Both the position numbers and the translations under genes were made by a program. Below are positions 1 to 8,142 of a stretch of DNA of 64,000 nt, piece after piece. Within the stretch, counting starts at the first letter, position 1. Every line of letters starts with the position of its first letter. Location of the stretch: the NCBI RefSeq assembly GCF_947493565.1, contig NZ_CANLRG010000006.1:186001-250000 (forward strand), in the 5' to 3' direction. The notes under the pieces were generated by a model. It saw nothing but the letters and a program-made list of their open reading frames with translations, made no database searches and had not been told where the DNA came from. This DNA is from an uncultured Lutibacter sp. Lineage in GTDB: Bacteria > Bacteroidota > Bacteroidia > Flavobacteriales > Flavobacteriaceae.

Positions 1-80
1 CGTCTTCTGGTATTCCAATTATTTCTTTTTGAGGAGTTCATTATTTCAATTTTTTTTGTTCTTAGTTTTAAAGTATTCAT
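1..80 (-). CDS. Cut-off leftward gene, start end only
   Basis: An open frame reads leftward from an ATG at 80 out of the window and gives 26 residues beginning MNTLKLRTKKIEIMN. A second in-frame ATG lies at codon 14. An exact TAnnTTTG box at 108-115 on the same strand would start transcription about 20 nt before the first ATG, the same layout as confirmed genes in this window. The piece is too short to identify a family, and its residues do not look strongly like a conserved N-terminus, so it could also be a chance frame. Confidence 0.35.
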   Translation of the reverse strand, partial: MNTLKLRTKKIEIMNSSKRNNWNTRR

Positions 81-107
81 AATGTTGATATTGTTAGTTT
101 GCATTGA

Positions 108-115
108 CAAATATA
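108..115 (-). promoter_or_regulatory. TAnnTTTG -7 box for the leftward gene at the window edge
   Basis: On the minus strand the sequence is TATATTTG, an exact match to the Bacteroidota sigma-70 -7 consensus. The predicted start of transcription is near 101, about 20 nt before the ATG at 80. No clear -33 TTTG is visible. Confidence 0.4.
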
Positions 116-282
116 TAATTAAATATAGTACTATGTAAAACAAAGTACTGTTTTAAGTTTTTTTTAACATAATTAGTTGATTATTTTATGATCTTAAACG
201 TGATGCTTACCTTAGCTTCTTAACAGACTCCATATTTTAAATTATGTTACTTTGTTTAACAAACTTTAACTAATTTTAACAA

Positions 283-645
283 ATGATAAAAAAGACTTTG
301 GTTTTAGGAGCTTCAAAAAATGCTAATAGATATTCTAATTTAGCGATACATAAATTAGTTGACAATAATATTGAAACAGTTGCTGTTGGGAAGGAGGAAG
401 GCTACGTTAACGAAGTGAAAATTTACTCAAATGTTAAAAATTTTAAGGGCATTCATACAATTACTTTGTATTTAAACAAAATGCATCAGTTAAGTTATTA
501 TCAATATATAATTAATCTAAAACCGAAAAGGGTTATTTTTAACCCTGGAACAGAAAATATTGAATTGGAAAAATTGTTAACAGAACATAACATCAAATTT
601 GAAAAAGCCTGTACTTTAGTATTGTTAAGTATTGGTGAGTTTTAG
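283..645 (+). CDS. CoA-binding domain protein
   Basis: This 120-residue cytoplasmic protein is a single Rossmann-like CoA-binding domain of the CoA_binding_2 type (YccU family). The N-terminus reads KTLVLGASKNANRYSNLAI, the usual first strand with a glycine turn and an N-R-Y motif. A middle stretch, HTITLYLN, and RVIFNPGTENIELEKLL near the C-terminus match the family's NPG..N..L core. The role of stand-alone members is not established; binding of CoA or a nucleotide is inferred from the fold. A near-match -7 box (TTACTTTG, 247-254) precedes it. Its stop overlaps the stop of the convergent rnz gene by 4 nt, so the two transcripts must overlap at their 3' ends. Confidence 0.8.
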   Translation: MIKKTLVLGASKNANRYSNLAIHKLVDNNIETVAVGKEEGYVNEVKIYSNVKNFKGIHTITLYLNKMHQLSYYQYIINLKPKRVIFNPGTENIELEKLLTEHNIKFEKACTLVLLSIGEF

Positions 646-1559
646 TTTATTTCAAATATTTTTCCTGATTCTGCTAATTGGGTATTCTCATAAATTGTAT
701 CGGCTTCTATTTTGAATTCTTCAATATTTTTATACCTACCGCTATAATGTCCAATAATTAACTGTTTAGCATTAGCTTGTTTTGCTATATTAGCAGCCTG
801 TAATGCTGTAGAGTGTTTTGTTTTTAAAGCTAGCTGCTTTTTACCTTCTAAAAAAGTAGCCTCATGATACAAACAATTTACATTTTGTATTATGGAAACT
901 ATTTTTGGAAAGTAAGCAGTATCGCTACAATAGGCGTAACTTTTAGGTGGTATAGGGTTAAGGGTTAGCTCTTTATTTTTAATAATTGTACCGTTTTGAA
1001 ACCTAAAATCTTTGCCATTTTTTAAATTCTGAAAATCACAAACCTCAATTTCTTTATACTTGGAAATTTGTTCCATATTTAGCTTTCGTTCTCCTAATTT
1101 TTCTTTAAACAAAAAACCATTAGTGTAAACTCTATGATCTAAAGGAATGGTAAAAACTTCAACTTTAGTGTCTTCAAAAATGAGTTCACTGTTTTTGGAT
1201 GTTAATTCATGAAAAAGTAGAGGGTAATTTGTCCAAGAATTTGAGAGTTTTAATTGCAGTGTAATTATTTCTTTAATTCCTTTAGGACCATAAATATGTA
1301 ATTCAGTTATTCGGTTTAATAATCTAAAAGTAGAAATTAAACCCACTAAACCAAAGAAATGATCTCCATGTAAATGGGAAATAAAAATATGTTTAATTTT
1401 TGAAAATTTAACTTTAAATTTTCTTAGTAAAACTTGGGTACCTTCTCCGCAATCAATTAAAAAGTGATGATTTTTAATTTCCAAAAATTGAGAAGTAGGG
1501 TGAGTATTTACACGAGGAGTTGCTGAGTGGCAACCTAAAATGGTGAGTTTTAAACTCAT
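642..1559 (-). CDS. rnz: Ribonuclease Z (tRNA 3' endonuclease)
   Basis: This 305-residue metallo-beta-lactamase-fold nuclease removes 3' trailers from precursor tRNAs. The zinc motif SHLHGDHFFG is at residues 61-70, after the strand FLIDCGEGTQ at 34-42. Further ligands are in SYAYCSDTAYFP, LYHEATF and the C-terminal IIGHYSGRY. The length is normal for the short (RNase Z-S) bacterial form. It is the last gene of the leftward pyrR-pyrB operon, and its ATG overlaps the stop of the preceding T9SS tail gene by 4 nt, which suggests translational coupling. The 3' end collides with the CoA-binding gene without a visible terminator. Confidence 0.95.
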   Translation of the reverse strand: MSLKLTILGCHSATPRVNTHPTSQFLEIKNHHFLIDCGEGTQVLLRKFKVKFSKIKHIFISHLHGDHFFGLVGLISTFRLLNRITELHIYGPKGIKEIITLQLKLSNSWTNYPLLFHELTSKNSELIFEDTKVEVFTIPLDHRVYTNGFLFKEKLGERKLNMEQISKYKEIEVCDFQNLKNGKDFRFQNGTIIKNKELTLNPIPPKSYAYCSDTAYFPKIVSIIQNVNCLYHEATFLEGKKQLALKTKHSTALQAANIAKQANAKQLIIGHYSGRYKNIEEFKIEADTIYENTQLAESGKIFEIN

Positions 1560-1918
1560 CTAATAACTAATCTTTTGGATATAATTTCTGAATCTGTTTG
1601 TAAAGAATAAATATACATTCCTTTCCTTAAATCATCTCTTTCAAATTCAATTGAATTATAGCCTATTTTTGCATTAATTTTCTTAAAGTAAACAGTTTTA
1701 CCTAATAAATTTTTTACAGTAAATTCAATAATTTGAGATTGTGAAGATTTAAAATTGATTCTAGTTCTTACATTAAAAGGATTTGGGTATGCAGAAATTG
1801 ATGAAAGGGTAGTAGGAGGCTCTTTTTGAATAACTGCAGTGTTTTTTTCTCCGTTTTGCTGCGCAAACGAAAAAGAAAAGATACATAAGAAAGTTATTAA
1901 AAGTAGTTTTTTCATCAA
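1556..1918 (-). CDS. Secreted protein consisting almost only of a T9SS type A sorting domain
   Basis: The 120-residue product starts with a Sec signal peptide (MMKKLLLITFLCIFSFSFAQ, with A-Q as the likely cleavage point). After a linker of about 20 residues it goes straight into a type A T9SS C-terminal sorting domain: ISAYPNPF near residue 43, an FTVKNLLGKTVY strand, a LRKGMYIYSL segment and the final ISKRLVIR. Sorting domains of this kind normally sit behind a large cargo and direct it across the outer membrane. Here there is no cargo domain. Start is ATG at 1918 or 1915. It lies between a STAS-like gene and rnz in one operon. The family call is firm; a role as a secretion tail is known for the domain, but its purpose alone is unknown. 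Confidence 0.85.
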   Translation of the reverse strand: MMKKLLLITFLCIFSFSFAQQNGEKNTAVIQKEPPTTLSSISAYPNPFNVRTRINFKSSQSQIIEFTVKNLLGKTVYFKKINAKIGYNSIEFERDDLRKGMYIYSLQTDSEIISKRLVIR

Positions 1919-1932
1919 TAAGCATAAGGTTT

Positions 1933-2265
1933 TTAAAATCCTAAATCTCGTTCAATGGCATCCATTTCTATAATATCAATAGCTTCATTAAATGTTGGAG
2001 CCACACTAATTTCTTCTGGAATTTCATCAATATCAATTCCATTACAAATCATAACAAAACTTGTGCCGTTCTCTTTATGACGTACACTTAAATCCAAAAA
2101 TAATAATAATTCTTCAATTTTTGTGTTAATTTTATCTGAAAAATCTATTATTAAATGTTCTTCAGTAAAATTAGCATACTTATTTTTAAAATTTTCTAGA
2201 AAATTAATTACAGAATTTTCAGATGGTTTGATGAGTGTATATTTTTCAGTTTTTGAAATTTCCAT
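1933..2265 (-). CDS. Small STAS-like protein
   Basis: This 110-residue soluble protein has alternating strand and helix segments typical of the STAS / anti-sigma-factor-antagonist fold: KYTLIKPSENSVINFLENF, then HLIIDFSDK (the buried strand, near residue 40), an ELLLFLDLS helix and SFVMICNGID. The C-terminal helix is acidic (EAIDIIEMDAIERDLGF). No phosphorylatable serine in the usual D-S context is obvious, so regulation by a partner kinase is doubtful. It follows pyrB by 2 nt and precedes the T9SS tail gene. I recognise the fold only loosely and assign no function. Confidence 0.6.
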   Translation of the reverse strand: MEISKTEKYTLIKPSENSVINFLENFKNKYANFTEEHLIIDFSDKINTKIEELLLFLDLSVRHKENGTSFVMICNGIDIDEIPEEISVAPTFNEAIDIIEMDAIERDLGF

Positions 2266-2267
2266 AA

Positions 2268-3200
2268 CTATTTGTGTTGTATTTGTTGAGCTAATAAATA
2301 AATGACTGCCATACGTATAGCTACACCATTTTCAACTTGGTTAAGAATAATAGATTGTTCTGCATCGGCTACATCACTTGTTATTTCTACCCCTCTATTT
2401 ATAGGACCTGGATGCATAATAACTATATTTTTATCAATAGAGTCTAATAATTTTTTATTAATTCCAAATAATTGTGAATATTCTCTTGTTGAAGGGAAAT
2501 AATTGATTGCCATTCGTTCATTTTGAACTCTTAAAACATTAGCTACATCACACCATTCTAAAGCTTTTTTTATGTTGTACTCTACTTGTAGCCCTAAGCT
2601 TTCAATATATTTTGGTATCAATGTTTTTGGACCACAAACTTTTACTTCTGCTCCTTGTAATTTTAAAGCATAAATATTGGAAAGAGCAACTCTAGAATGT
2701 AAAATATCTCCAACAATAACTATTTTTTTACCTGTTACTTCTCCTAACTTTTCTCTAATTGAGTAGGAATCTAACAGTGCCTGTGTTGGATGTTCATGAG
2801 TTCCATCACCGGCATTAACTATACGTGCATTCACATGTTTTGATAAAAAATCACAAGCACCAACATTTGGGTGGCGCATAACAATTAAATCAACTTTCAT
2901 TGATAAAATATTGTTTGCAGTGTCAATTAAAGTTTCCCCTTTTTTTACAGATGATTGACTTGCGGAGAAATTTATAACATCGGCAGATAAACGTTTTTCA
3001 GCTAATTCAAATGAAAGTTTAGTACGAGTACTGTTTTCAAAAAATAAATTGGCAATGGTAATATCTCTTAGTGAGGGAACTTTTTTTATAGGTCTGTTAA
3101 TTACTTCTTTAAAGTGATCAGCAGTTTTAAAAATTAAATCAATATCAGCTTTATTTAAATGTTTTATTCCTAAAAGGTGTTGTACGCTTAACTGACTCAT
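2268..3200 (-). CDS. pyrB: Aspartate carbamoyltransferase catalytic subunit
   Basis: It joins carbamoyl phosphate and aspartate to form carbamoyl aspartate, the committed step of pyrimidine synthesis. The 310 residues are the normal catalytic-chain length. The carbamoyl-phosphate loop FFENSTRTKLSFE carries STRT at residues 57-60, and HPTQALLD begins at 137. The C-terminal VMHPGPINRGVEI loop is also typical. It lies 4 nt after pyrR and shares its promoter. No pyrI regulatory-chain gene is adjacent, which fits the class of catalytic trimers used by many Bacteroidota. Confidence 0.97.
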   Translation of the reverse strand: MSQLSVQHLLGIKHLNKADIDLIFKTADHFKEVINRPIKKVPSLRDITIANLFFENSTRTKLSFELAEKRLSADVINFSASQSSVKKGETLIDTANNILSMKVDLIVMRHPNVGACDFLSKHVNARIVNAGDGTHEHPTQALLDSYSIREKLGEVTGKKIVIVGDILHSRVALSNIYALKLQGAEVKVCGPKTLIPKYIESLGLQVEYNIKKALEWCDVANVLRVQNERMAINYFPSTREYSQLFGINKKLLDSIDKNIVIMHPGPINRGVEITSDVADAEQSIILNQVENGVAIRMAVIYLLAQQIQHK

Positions 3201-3204
3201 GTAT

Positions 3205-3744
3205 TTAGTTATTTATAATGTATACGGCATCTTTACCGTCTTTTTCTTTCCAATTAACAGTAACTTTTTCTTCATTTATAACATCAACCTGCCTTCCTCT
3301 GTAATCAGGTTGAATAGGTAAATGTCTACTAAACCTTCGATCAATTAAAACCAACAGTTCTATATCACTTGGTCTTCCAAAAGATTGTATGGCTGTTAAA
3401 GCTGCTCTAATACTTCTACCCGAAAACAAAACATCATCTATAAAAACAACATTTTTATCTTCTACAATAAAATTAATATTGGTTTTGTTAGCTTCTAAAG
3501 GAGCTTCTCGTCTTCTAAAATCATCTCTGTAAAAAGTAATGTCTAATTGTCCAGATTTTATATTAGAAATGTGATAATCATTTTTTAAAATAGAGACTAA
3601 ACGCTCTGCTAAATAAATGCCTCTTGGCTGAATTCCAATTAGCACTGTGTTTTCAAAATTATTATGATTTTCAATTAACTGACAAGCCAATCGATGTAAA
3701 ATGATATAAATTTCCTTTGAGTTAAGTAGTATTTTTTTACTCAT
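3205..3744 (-). CDS. pyrR: PyrR-type bifunctional regulator / uracil phosphoribosyltransferase
   Basis: This 179-residue type I phosphoribosyltransferase carries the PRPP loop NVVFIDDVLFSGRSI at about residues 98-112 and the PyrR-type IGIQPRGIYLAERL segment at 36-49. In Firmicutes PyrR also attenuates pyr transcripts. I place the start at the second ATG (MSKKILLN, 3744) and not the first (3759), because an exact -7 box at 3771-3778 puts the transcription start near 3764, about 5 nt from the first ATG but 20 nt from the second. That short leader has no room for an attenuator, so the enzyme activity, or control by another route, is more likely here. It heads the pyrR-pyrB-STAS-T9SS tail-rnz operon. 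Confidence 0.93.
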   Translation of the reverse strand: MSKKILLNSKEIYIILHRLACQLIENHNNFENTVLIGIQPRGIYLAERLVSILKNDYHISNIKSGQLDITFYRDDFRRREAPLEANKTNINFIVEDKNVVFIDDVLFSGRSIRAALTAIQSFGRPSDIELLVLIDRRFSRHLPIQPDYRGRQVDVINEEKVTVNWKEKDGKDAVYIINN

Positions 3745-3770
3745 GGTAGTACCAAACATTGTTTGGAATA

Positions 3771-3778
3771 CAAATATA
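3771..3778 (-). promoter_or_regulatory. TAnnTTTG -7 box of the pyrR operon
   Basis: The minus strand reads TATATTTG. The predicted start lies near 3764. This decides the pyrR start codon in favour of 3744. Confidence 0.6.
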
Positions 3779-3883
3779 AAGCATTTTGTTAATTAATTTG
3801 TTAAAAACATTTAGAAGTTGTAATCAATTTTGATGTTTAGTTCTTGTACTTTTATTCCAGTACTAATTTATAGCTACTTCTTT

Positions 3884-5281
3884 ATGTCTTTAACTCCAAA
3901 AGAAAATAATATTCCTTTATCAAAATTTGAATCTATGCTTAAAACCAATAGTGTTTATTTTTTTGATTCAGCAGAGTTTGAAGAGATTATACATTATTAT
4001 TTAGATTCTGGTAAAAATTCCTTGGCTAAAAAAGCAATTGCTTTAGGTTTAAAACAACACCCAAACTCTATTACATTAAAATTATTAAAAGCAGAATTGC
4101 TAATATTTGAAAGTAAAACAAAAGAAGCTACTTTATTGTTAAAGGAATTACAGGCTATTGAACCTACCAATGAAGAAATTTATGTACAACAAGCAAATAT
4201 TTTTTCTAAAAATGATGAACATGAAAAGGCAATAACATCATTAAAAATAGCATTGGCATATACTGATGATGAAGCTGATATTTTAGCGTTGATAGGAATG
4301 GAATATTTATTTTTAAATAATTTTGATGAAGCTAGATTTCACTTTGCTAAATGTTTAGAAGTAGATTTTGAAGATTATTCTTCGCTTTATAATGTAATTT
4401 ATTGTTTTGATATGGAAGGGAAACATACTGAAGCAATAACTTATTTAACTAAGTATATTGATGAAGACCCTTATAGTGAAGTTGCTTGGCATCAATTAGG
4501 ACGTCAATATTTTATACTAGAAAATTATAAAGAAGCACTAAGAGCTTTTGATTATGCAGTTTTAATAGATGAGCATTTTGTTGGAGCTTATTTAGAAAAA
4601 GCTAAAACCTTAGAGCAATTAAATAAGTATGAAGAAGCCATTGAAAATTATAAAGAAACATTAAAATTAGATGATCCAACTTCATTTGTGTTTCTAAGAA
4701 TAGGTGAATGTTACGAAAAAATTGATAATGTAAAGTTTGCCATTGAGTATTATAAAAAAGCAGTTCATGAAGATCCTCTTTTAGATAAAGGATGGATGGC
4801 AGTTACCAATCTAAGTTTAAAGGAAAAAAGATATAGCAAAGCATTATTTTATGTTAAAAAAGCTATTGAAATTGATGACCAAAATCCGTTGTATTGGAGA
4901 AAATATGCAGAAATTAATTTAAAATTAAACTATTTTGAAGAGGCAGTAACCGCTTTTGAAAAATGTATTTTATTGCAAGATTTTGACATTTCAATTTGGG
5001 TTGGGCTAAGTGATGTTTTATGTTTTTTAGGAGAGTTTGAAGATGCTTTAAAAAATTTACTAAAAGCTAAATCTTTTTTCCATGATTTTGCAGAAATTGA
5101 ATACAGGTTAAGTGGTTTGTATTTTAAATTTAACAATTCTCATAAAGGGAAAATTCACCTAATTAATGCTTTAACTATTGATTTTGAATACCACACAGTA
5201 ATAAAAGAGTTATTTCCGGAGGTTTACAAAATGAAAGAAGTCAAGGATATTATAACTCAATACAAAAAAACTTCATTATAA
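3884..5281 (+). CDS. Tetratricopeptide-repeat protein
   Basis: The 465-residue protein is built almost wholly of TPR units, for example EEIYVQQANIFSKNDEHEKA, EVAWHQLGRQYFILENYKEA, VGAYLEKAKTLEQLNKYEEA and FVFLRIGECYEKIDNVKFA, spaced about 34 residues apart from residue 60 to the end. It has no signal peptide if translation starts at the ATG at 3884 (MSLTPKENN); the upstream in-frame TTG at 3830 would add 18 residues of poorly coding sequence. A near-match -7 box (TACTTTTA, 3847-3854) supports the later start. TPR arrays bind other proteins; the partner is unknown. The DUF368 genes follow on the same strand. Confidence 0.85.
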   Translation: MSLTPKENNIPLSKFESMLKTNSVYFFDSAEFEEIIHYYLDSGKNSLAKKAIALGLKQHPNSITLKLLKAELLIFESKTKEATLLLKELQAIEPTNEEIYVQQANIFSKNDEHEKAITSLKIALAYTDDEADILALIGMEYLFLNNFDEARFHFAKCLEVDFEDYSSLYNVIYCFDMEGKHTEAITYLTKYIDEDPYSEVAWHQLGRQYFILENYKEALRAFDYAVLIDEHFVGAYLEKAKTLEQLNKYEEAIENYKETLKLDDPTSFVFLRIGECYEKIDNVKFAIEYYKKAVHEDPLLDKGWMAVTNLSLKEKRYSKALFYVKKAIEIDDQNPLYWRKYAEINLKLNYFEEAVTAFEKCILLQDFDISIWVGLSDVLCFLGEFEDALKNLLKAKSFFHDFAEIEYRLSGLYFKFNNSHKGKIHLINALTIDFEYHTVIKELFPEVYKMKEVKDIITQYKKTSL

Positions 5282-5287
5282 AAATGT

Positions 5288-5295
5288 TACATTTG
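5288..5295 (+). promoter_or_regulatory. TAnnTTTG -7 box before the first DUF368 gene
   Basis: TACATTTG lies just after the TPR stop and puts a transcription start near 5302, 15 nt before the ATG at 5317. The DUF368-DUF368-aroE group can therefore be transcribed without the TPR gene. Confidence 0.55.
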
Positions 5296-5316
5296 CTCAA
5301 TAACTTTTAAGAGCTT

Positions 5317-6249
5317 ATGCAACAAAGAAATCTGTTACAATATTTAATTATTTCATTAAAAGGAATCGCTATGGGTGCTGCTGATGTAGTGCCTGGAGTT
5401 TCTGGTGGAACCATTGCGTTTATTTCAGGTATTTACGAAGAATTATTAACATCAATAAGTTCAGTAAATTTAAAAACATTAAAAGTTCTAAAATTCGAAG
5501 GCTTAAAAGCTGCTTGGAAGACCATAAATGGAAATTTTCTGATTGCTCTATTGATTGGTATTTTTATAAGTATTGCATCTTTAGCCAAATTAATTTCTTG
5601 GTTGTTAGAAAACAAACCAATACTTGTTTGGTCATTCTTTTTTGGTTTAGTATTGGCAAGTATTTTATATATAGGAAAGCAAATTACACGTTGGAATTTG
5701 TTGACTATTTTTTTGTTTATTGTAGGTGCTCTGATTGCTTATTATATAACAACTTTACAACCTTTAGTAACAGAAAACTCTTCTCCACTTTTTATATTTT
5801 TGGCTGGATCAATTGCAATTTGCGCAATGATTTTGCCCGGTATTTCAGGTTCTTTTATTTTGGTTTTACTAGGCGCCTATAAACCAGTTTTAGATGCAAT
5901 CCATAACAAAGATTTCAAATTACTGGCAATTTTAGCCACTGGAGCAATAGTTGGGCTGTTATTTTTTTCCAAAATTTTAAAGTGGCTATTTAATCATTAT
6001 AGAAATTTTACTTTAGCAATGTTAACAGGTTTTATTTTAGGATCCTTAAATAAAATATGGCCTTGGAAGCAAACATTAACATGGCGTTTAAATTCTCATG
6101 GTGTAAAAGTTCCTTTTAATGAGCAAAGTATTTTGCCTTCTTCTTATGAAGGAGAACCTCAAATAGCAATGGCAATAATTTTAGCTGTAATTGGCTTTTT
6201 AGTAATTATTTTATTAGAAAAATTGGCTAAAGTTTCATCAAAAAAGTAG
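5317..6249 (+). CDS. DUF368 membrane protein, candidate undecaprenyl-phosphate translocase (first copy)
   Basis: This 310-residue polytopic inner-membrane protein has the DUF368 signature twice: GAADVVPGVSGGTIAFISGIYE near residues 20-41 and an inverted-half partner MILPGISGSFILVLLGAYK near 172-190. Eight or more hydrophobic spans are visible. DUF368 proteins (PopT) have been shown in other bacteria to carry undecaprenyl phosphate back across the membrane for reuse in cell-wall and surface-glycan synthesis; that role is inferred here. The second copy begins 2 nt after this gene stops. Both halves end in a GFILGSLNKIWPWK-type segment shared with the neighbour. Confidence 0.88.
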   Translation: MQQRNLLQYLIISLKGIAMGAADVVPGVSGGTIAFISGIYEELLTSISSVNLKTLKVLKFEGLKAAWKTINGNFLIALLIGIFISIASLAKLISWLLENKPILVWSFFFGLVLASILYIGKQITRWNLLTIFLFIVGALIAYYITTLQPLVTENSSPLFIFLAGSIAICAMILPGISGSFILVLLGAYKPVLDAIHNKDFKLLAILATGAIVGLLFFSKILKWLFNHYRNFTLAMLTGFILGSLNKIWPWKQTLTWRLNSHGVKVPFNEQSILPSSYEGEPQIAMAIILAVIGFLVIILLEKLAKVSSKK

Positions 6250-6251
6250 TT

Positions 6252-7274
6252 ATGGCTAGGGAACGTAGTTTGTTAGATAAATTTTTCCTTTTTATTAAAG
6301 GATTGTCAATGGGGGCAGCAAATAAAGTTCCTGGCGTGTCAGGAGGTACAGTTTCTTTTGTATTGGGCTTTTATGAAGAAATGATTTATTCATTCAAAAA
6401 AATAAATTATAAGGCTTTATTACTACTAATTAATGGAAGGTTCAAAAGTTTTTATTATTACACAAATGCAACTTTTTTATTGTTAGTTTTTGGAGGCAGT
6501 ATGTTTAGCTACTTTAGCGTATCACTTGTTCTTGATTATTTACTGCAAAGATATGAGCTGTATGTTTGGAGCTCCTTTTTTGGAATGATATTAGGTTCCA
6601 TTTATTACATTTCAAAAGATTTTAATAATTGGAAAACTAGAAATATTGTAGCTATGATTATTGGAATTTCATTAGGAGTAGCTATAAGCTTTATGAACCC
6701 AGCAAAAGAAAACGACAATTTATGGTTTGTATTTGCTTGTGGTATTATTGGTGTTTCGGGGATGACTTTACCAGGTTTATCTGGGTCGTTTATTTTAATT
6801 TTATTAGGAAACTATGTATTGTTATTGGTCGACTCTGTAAATATGTTATTTAAAACCATTACTGAAATTTTTACAGGTGATTTCAGTTTTATGGATAATG
6901 ATGAAAGAATTAGGTATTTAAAAATTATAGCATCATTTACTGGAGGTTCAGCCTTTGGGTTGGTGTTCACCTCACATATTTTAGGTTATGTTTTAAAACG
7001 TTGGCATCAAATAGTAACAGCAGTTATTATTGGGTTTATAGCAGGATCTTTAGGAATTGTTTGGCCTTGGAAAAAAGTGGTTTATAAAGTAGTTGATGGT
7101 AACGTTTTATTTGACGCAAATGGAAACGAAGTAATTGAAAATTATACCAGATACTTTCCTGACTTTACAAACAAAGAAACTTGGATAGCAATTTTATTTG
7201 TAATAATTGGTGCAGGAATTATTTTGTTAATTGATAAATACGGTTCAGAAAGAAAAGAATACATAGATGAATAA
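6252..7274 (+). CDS. DUF368 membrane protein, candidate undecaprenyl-phosphate translocase (second copy)
   Basis: The 340-residue paralogue of the preceding gene repeats its landmarks: GAANKVPGVSGGTVSFVLGFYEE near the N-terminus, MTLPGLSGSFILILLGNYV in the middle, and GFIAGSLGIVWPWK before the last span. One visible difference is that the D of the ADVVPG motif is N here (ANKVPG). A longer loop with charged residues (about 205-220) and a longer C-terminal tail also set it apart. Two adjacent copies suggest a heteromeric pair or two lipid substrates. It overlaps the aroE start by 8 nt, so translation is probably coupled. Confidence 0.87.
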   Translation: MARERSLLDKFFLFIKGLSMGAANKVPGVSGGTVSFVLGFYEEMIYSFKKINYKALLLLINGRFKSFYYYTNATFLLLVFGGSMFSYFSVSLVLDYLLQRYELYVWSSFFGMILGSIYYISKDFNNWKTRNIVAMIIGISLGVAISFMNPAKENDNLWFVFACGIIGVSGMTLPGLSGSFILILLGNYVLLLVDSVNMLFKTITEIFTGDFSFMDNDERIRYLKIIASFTGGSAFGLVFTSHILGYVLKRWHQIVTAVIIGFIAGSLGIVWPWKKVVYKVVDGNVLFDANGNEVIENYTRYFPDFTNKETWIAILFVIIGAGIILLIDKYGSERKEYIDE

Positions 7275-8013
7275 AAGAATTAAATTTGGGCTGTTAGGAA
7301 AAAATATATCCTACTCATTTTCAAGAAAATATTTTACTGAAAAATTTCAAAAATTAGGACTTAAATCTTATAAATACTATAACTTTGATATTCCAGAAGT
7401 AGAAGAATTCCCTTTTATTTTGTACCATAAAGAACATGAGTTTAGAGGGCTAAACGTAACCATACCTTATAAAGAATCAGTAATTAAATACTTAAATAAA
7501 ATTGAATCTAATGCAAAAGAAATTGGAGCAGTAAATACAATAAAAATTACTGATGAAAATAAATTAATAGGTTATAATACAGATTTTTATGGTTTTCAAA
7601 AATCGATAGAACCTCTTTTAAAAACTCATCATAAAAAAGCTCTAATTTTAGGAACCGGAGGGGCGTCTAAAGCTGTTGCTTATGCCTTAAAAATGATGAA
7701 AATACAATATAAATTTGTTTCAAGAAAGCTAGCTGAAAACAGGTTTTTATATACTCAACTTAATGAAAATATTTTAAAGGAATATACAATTATAATTAAT
7801 TGTACACCTATTGGAACTCATCCAAATATAGATGATGCACCCAAAATCCCATATCATTATTTATCCTCAAATCATTTATTATATGATCTAATTTATAACC
7901 CTGCAAAAACTAAATTTTTAAATGAAGGAGAAAAAAAAGGAGCGGTAATAAAAAATGGACTTGAAATGCTCGAATTACAAGCCGAAAAGTCATGGGAAAT
8001 ATGGAATTCATAA
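7267..8013 (+). CDS. aroE: Shikimate dehydrogenase
   Basis: The enzyme reduces 3-dehydroshikimate to shikimate with NADPH in aromatic amino-acid synthesis. Its 248 residues are slightly shorter than the E. coli enzyme. The N-terminus LLGKNISYSFSRKYF is the substrate-site S-x-S motif, NVTIPYK is at 63-69 (with the catalytic lysine), GAVNT at 87-91, and the nucleotide loop GTGGASKA at 129-136. The C-terminal NGLEMLELQAEKSWEIW is typical. It is the last gene of its rightward group. Confidence 0.96.
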   Translation: MNKRIKFGLLGKNISYSFSRKYFTEKFQKLGLKSYKYYNFDIPEVEEFPFILYHKEHEFRGLNVTIPYKESVIKYLNKIESNAKEIGAVNTIKITDENKLIGYNTDFYGFQKSIEPLLKTHHKKALILGTGGASKAVAYALKMMKIQYKFVSRKLAENRFLYTQLNENILKEYTIIINCTPIGTHPNIDDAPKIPYHYLSSNHLLYDLIYNPAKTKFLNEGEKKGAVIKNGLEMLELQAEKSWEIWNS

Positions 8014-8142
8014 AAAGAATTACGTAAATTTACGCAACTGTTAAAGCAACTTAACATCTTAATTAAGAAATAGGATATCATAAGATTTGCTATTTTGAAA
8101 ATTATTATTTAATATAATTAAACGAACCTTAAACATTTTTAT

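Noticed and set aside
2123-2305. Small frames opposite pyrB, the STAS-like gene and other long genes
   Set aside because: They lie antisense to well-supported genes, have no promoter or family match, and read as shadows of AT-rich codons.
8023-8034. 12-nt palindrome CGTAAATTTACG after aroE
   Set aside because: It is short, has no loop and no following T run, so it is neither a convincing terminator nor a clear operator.
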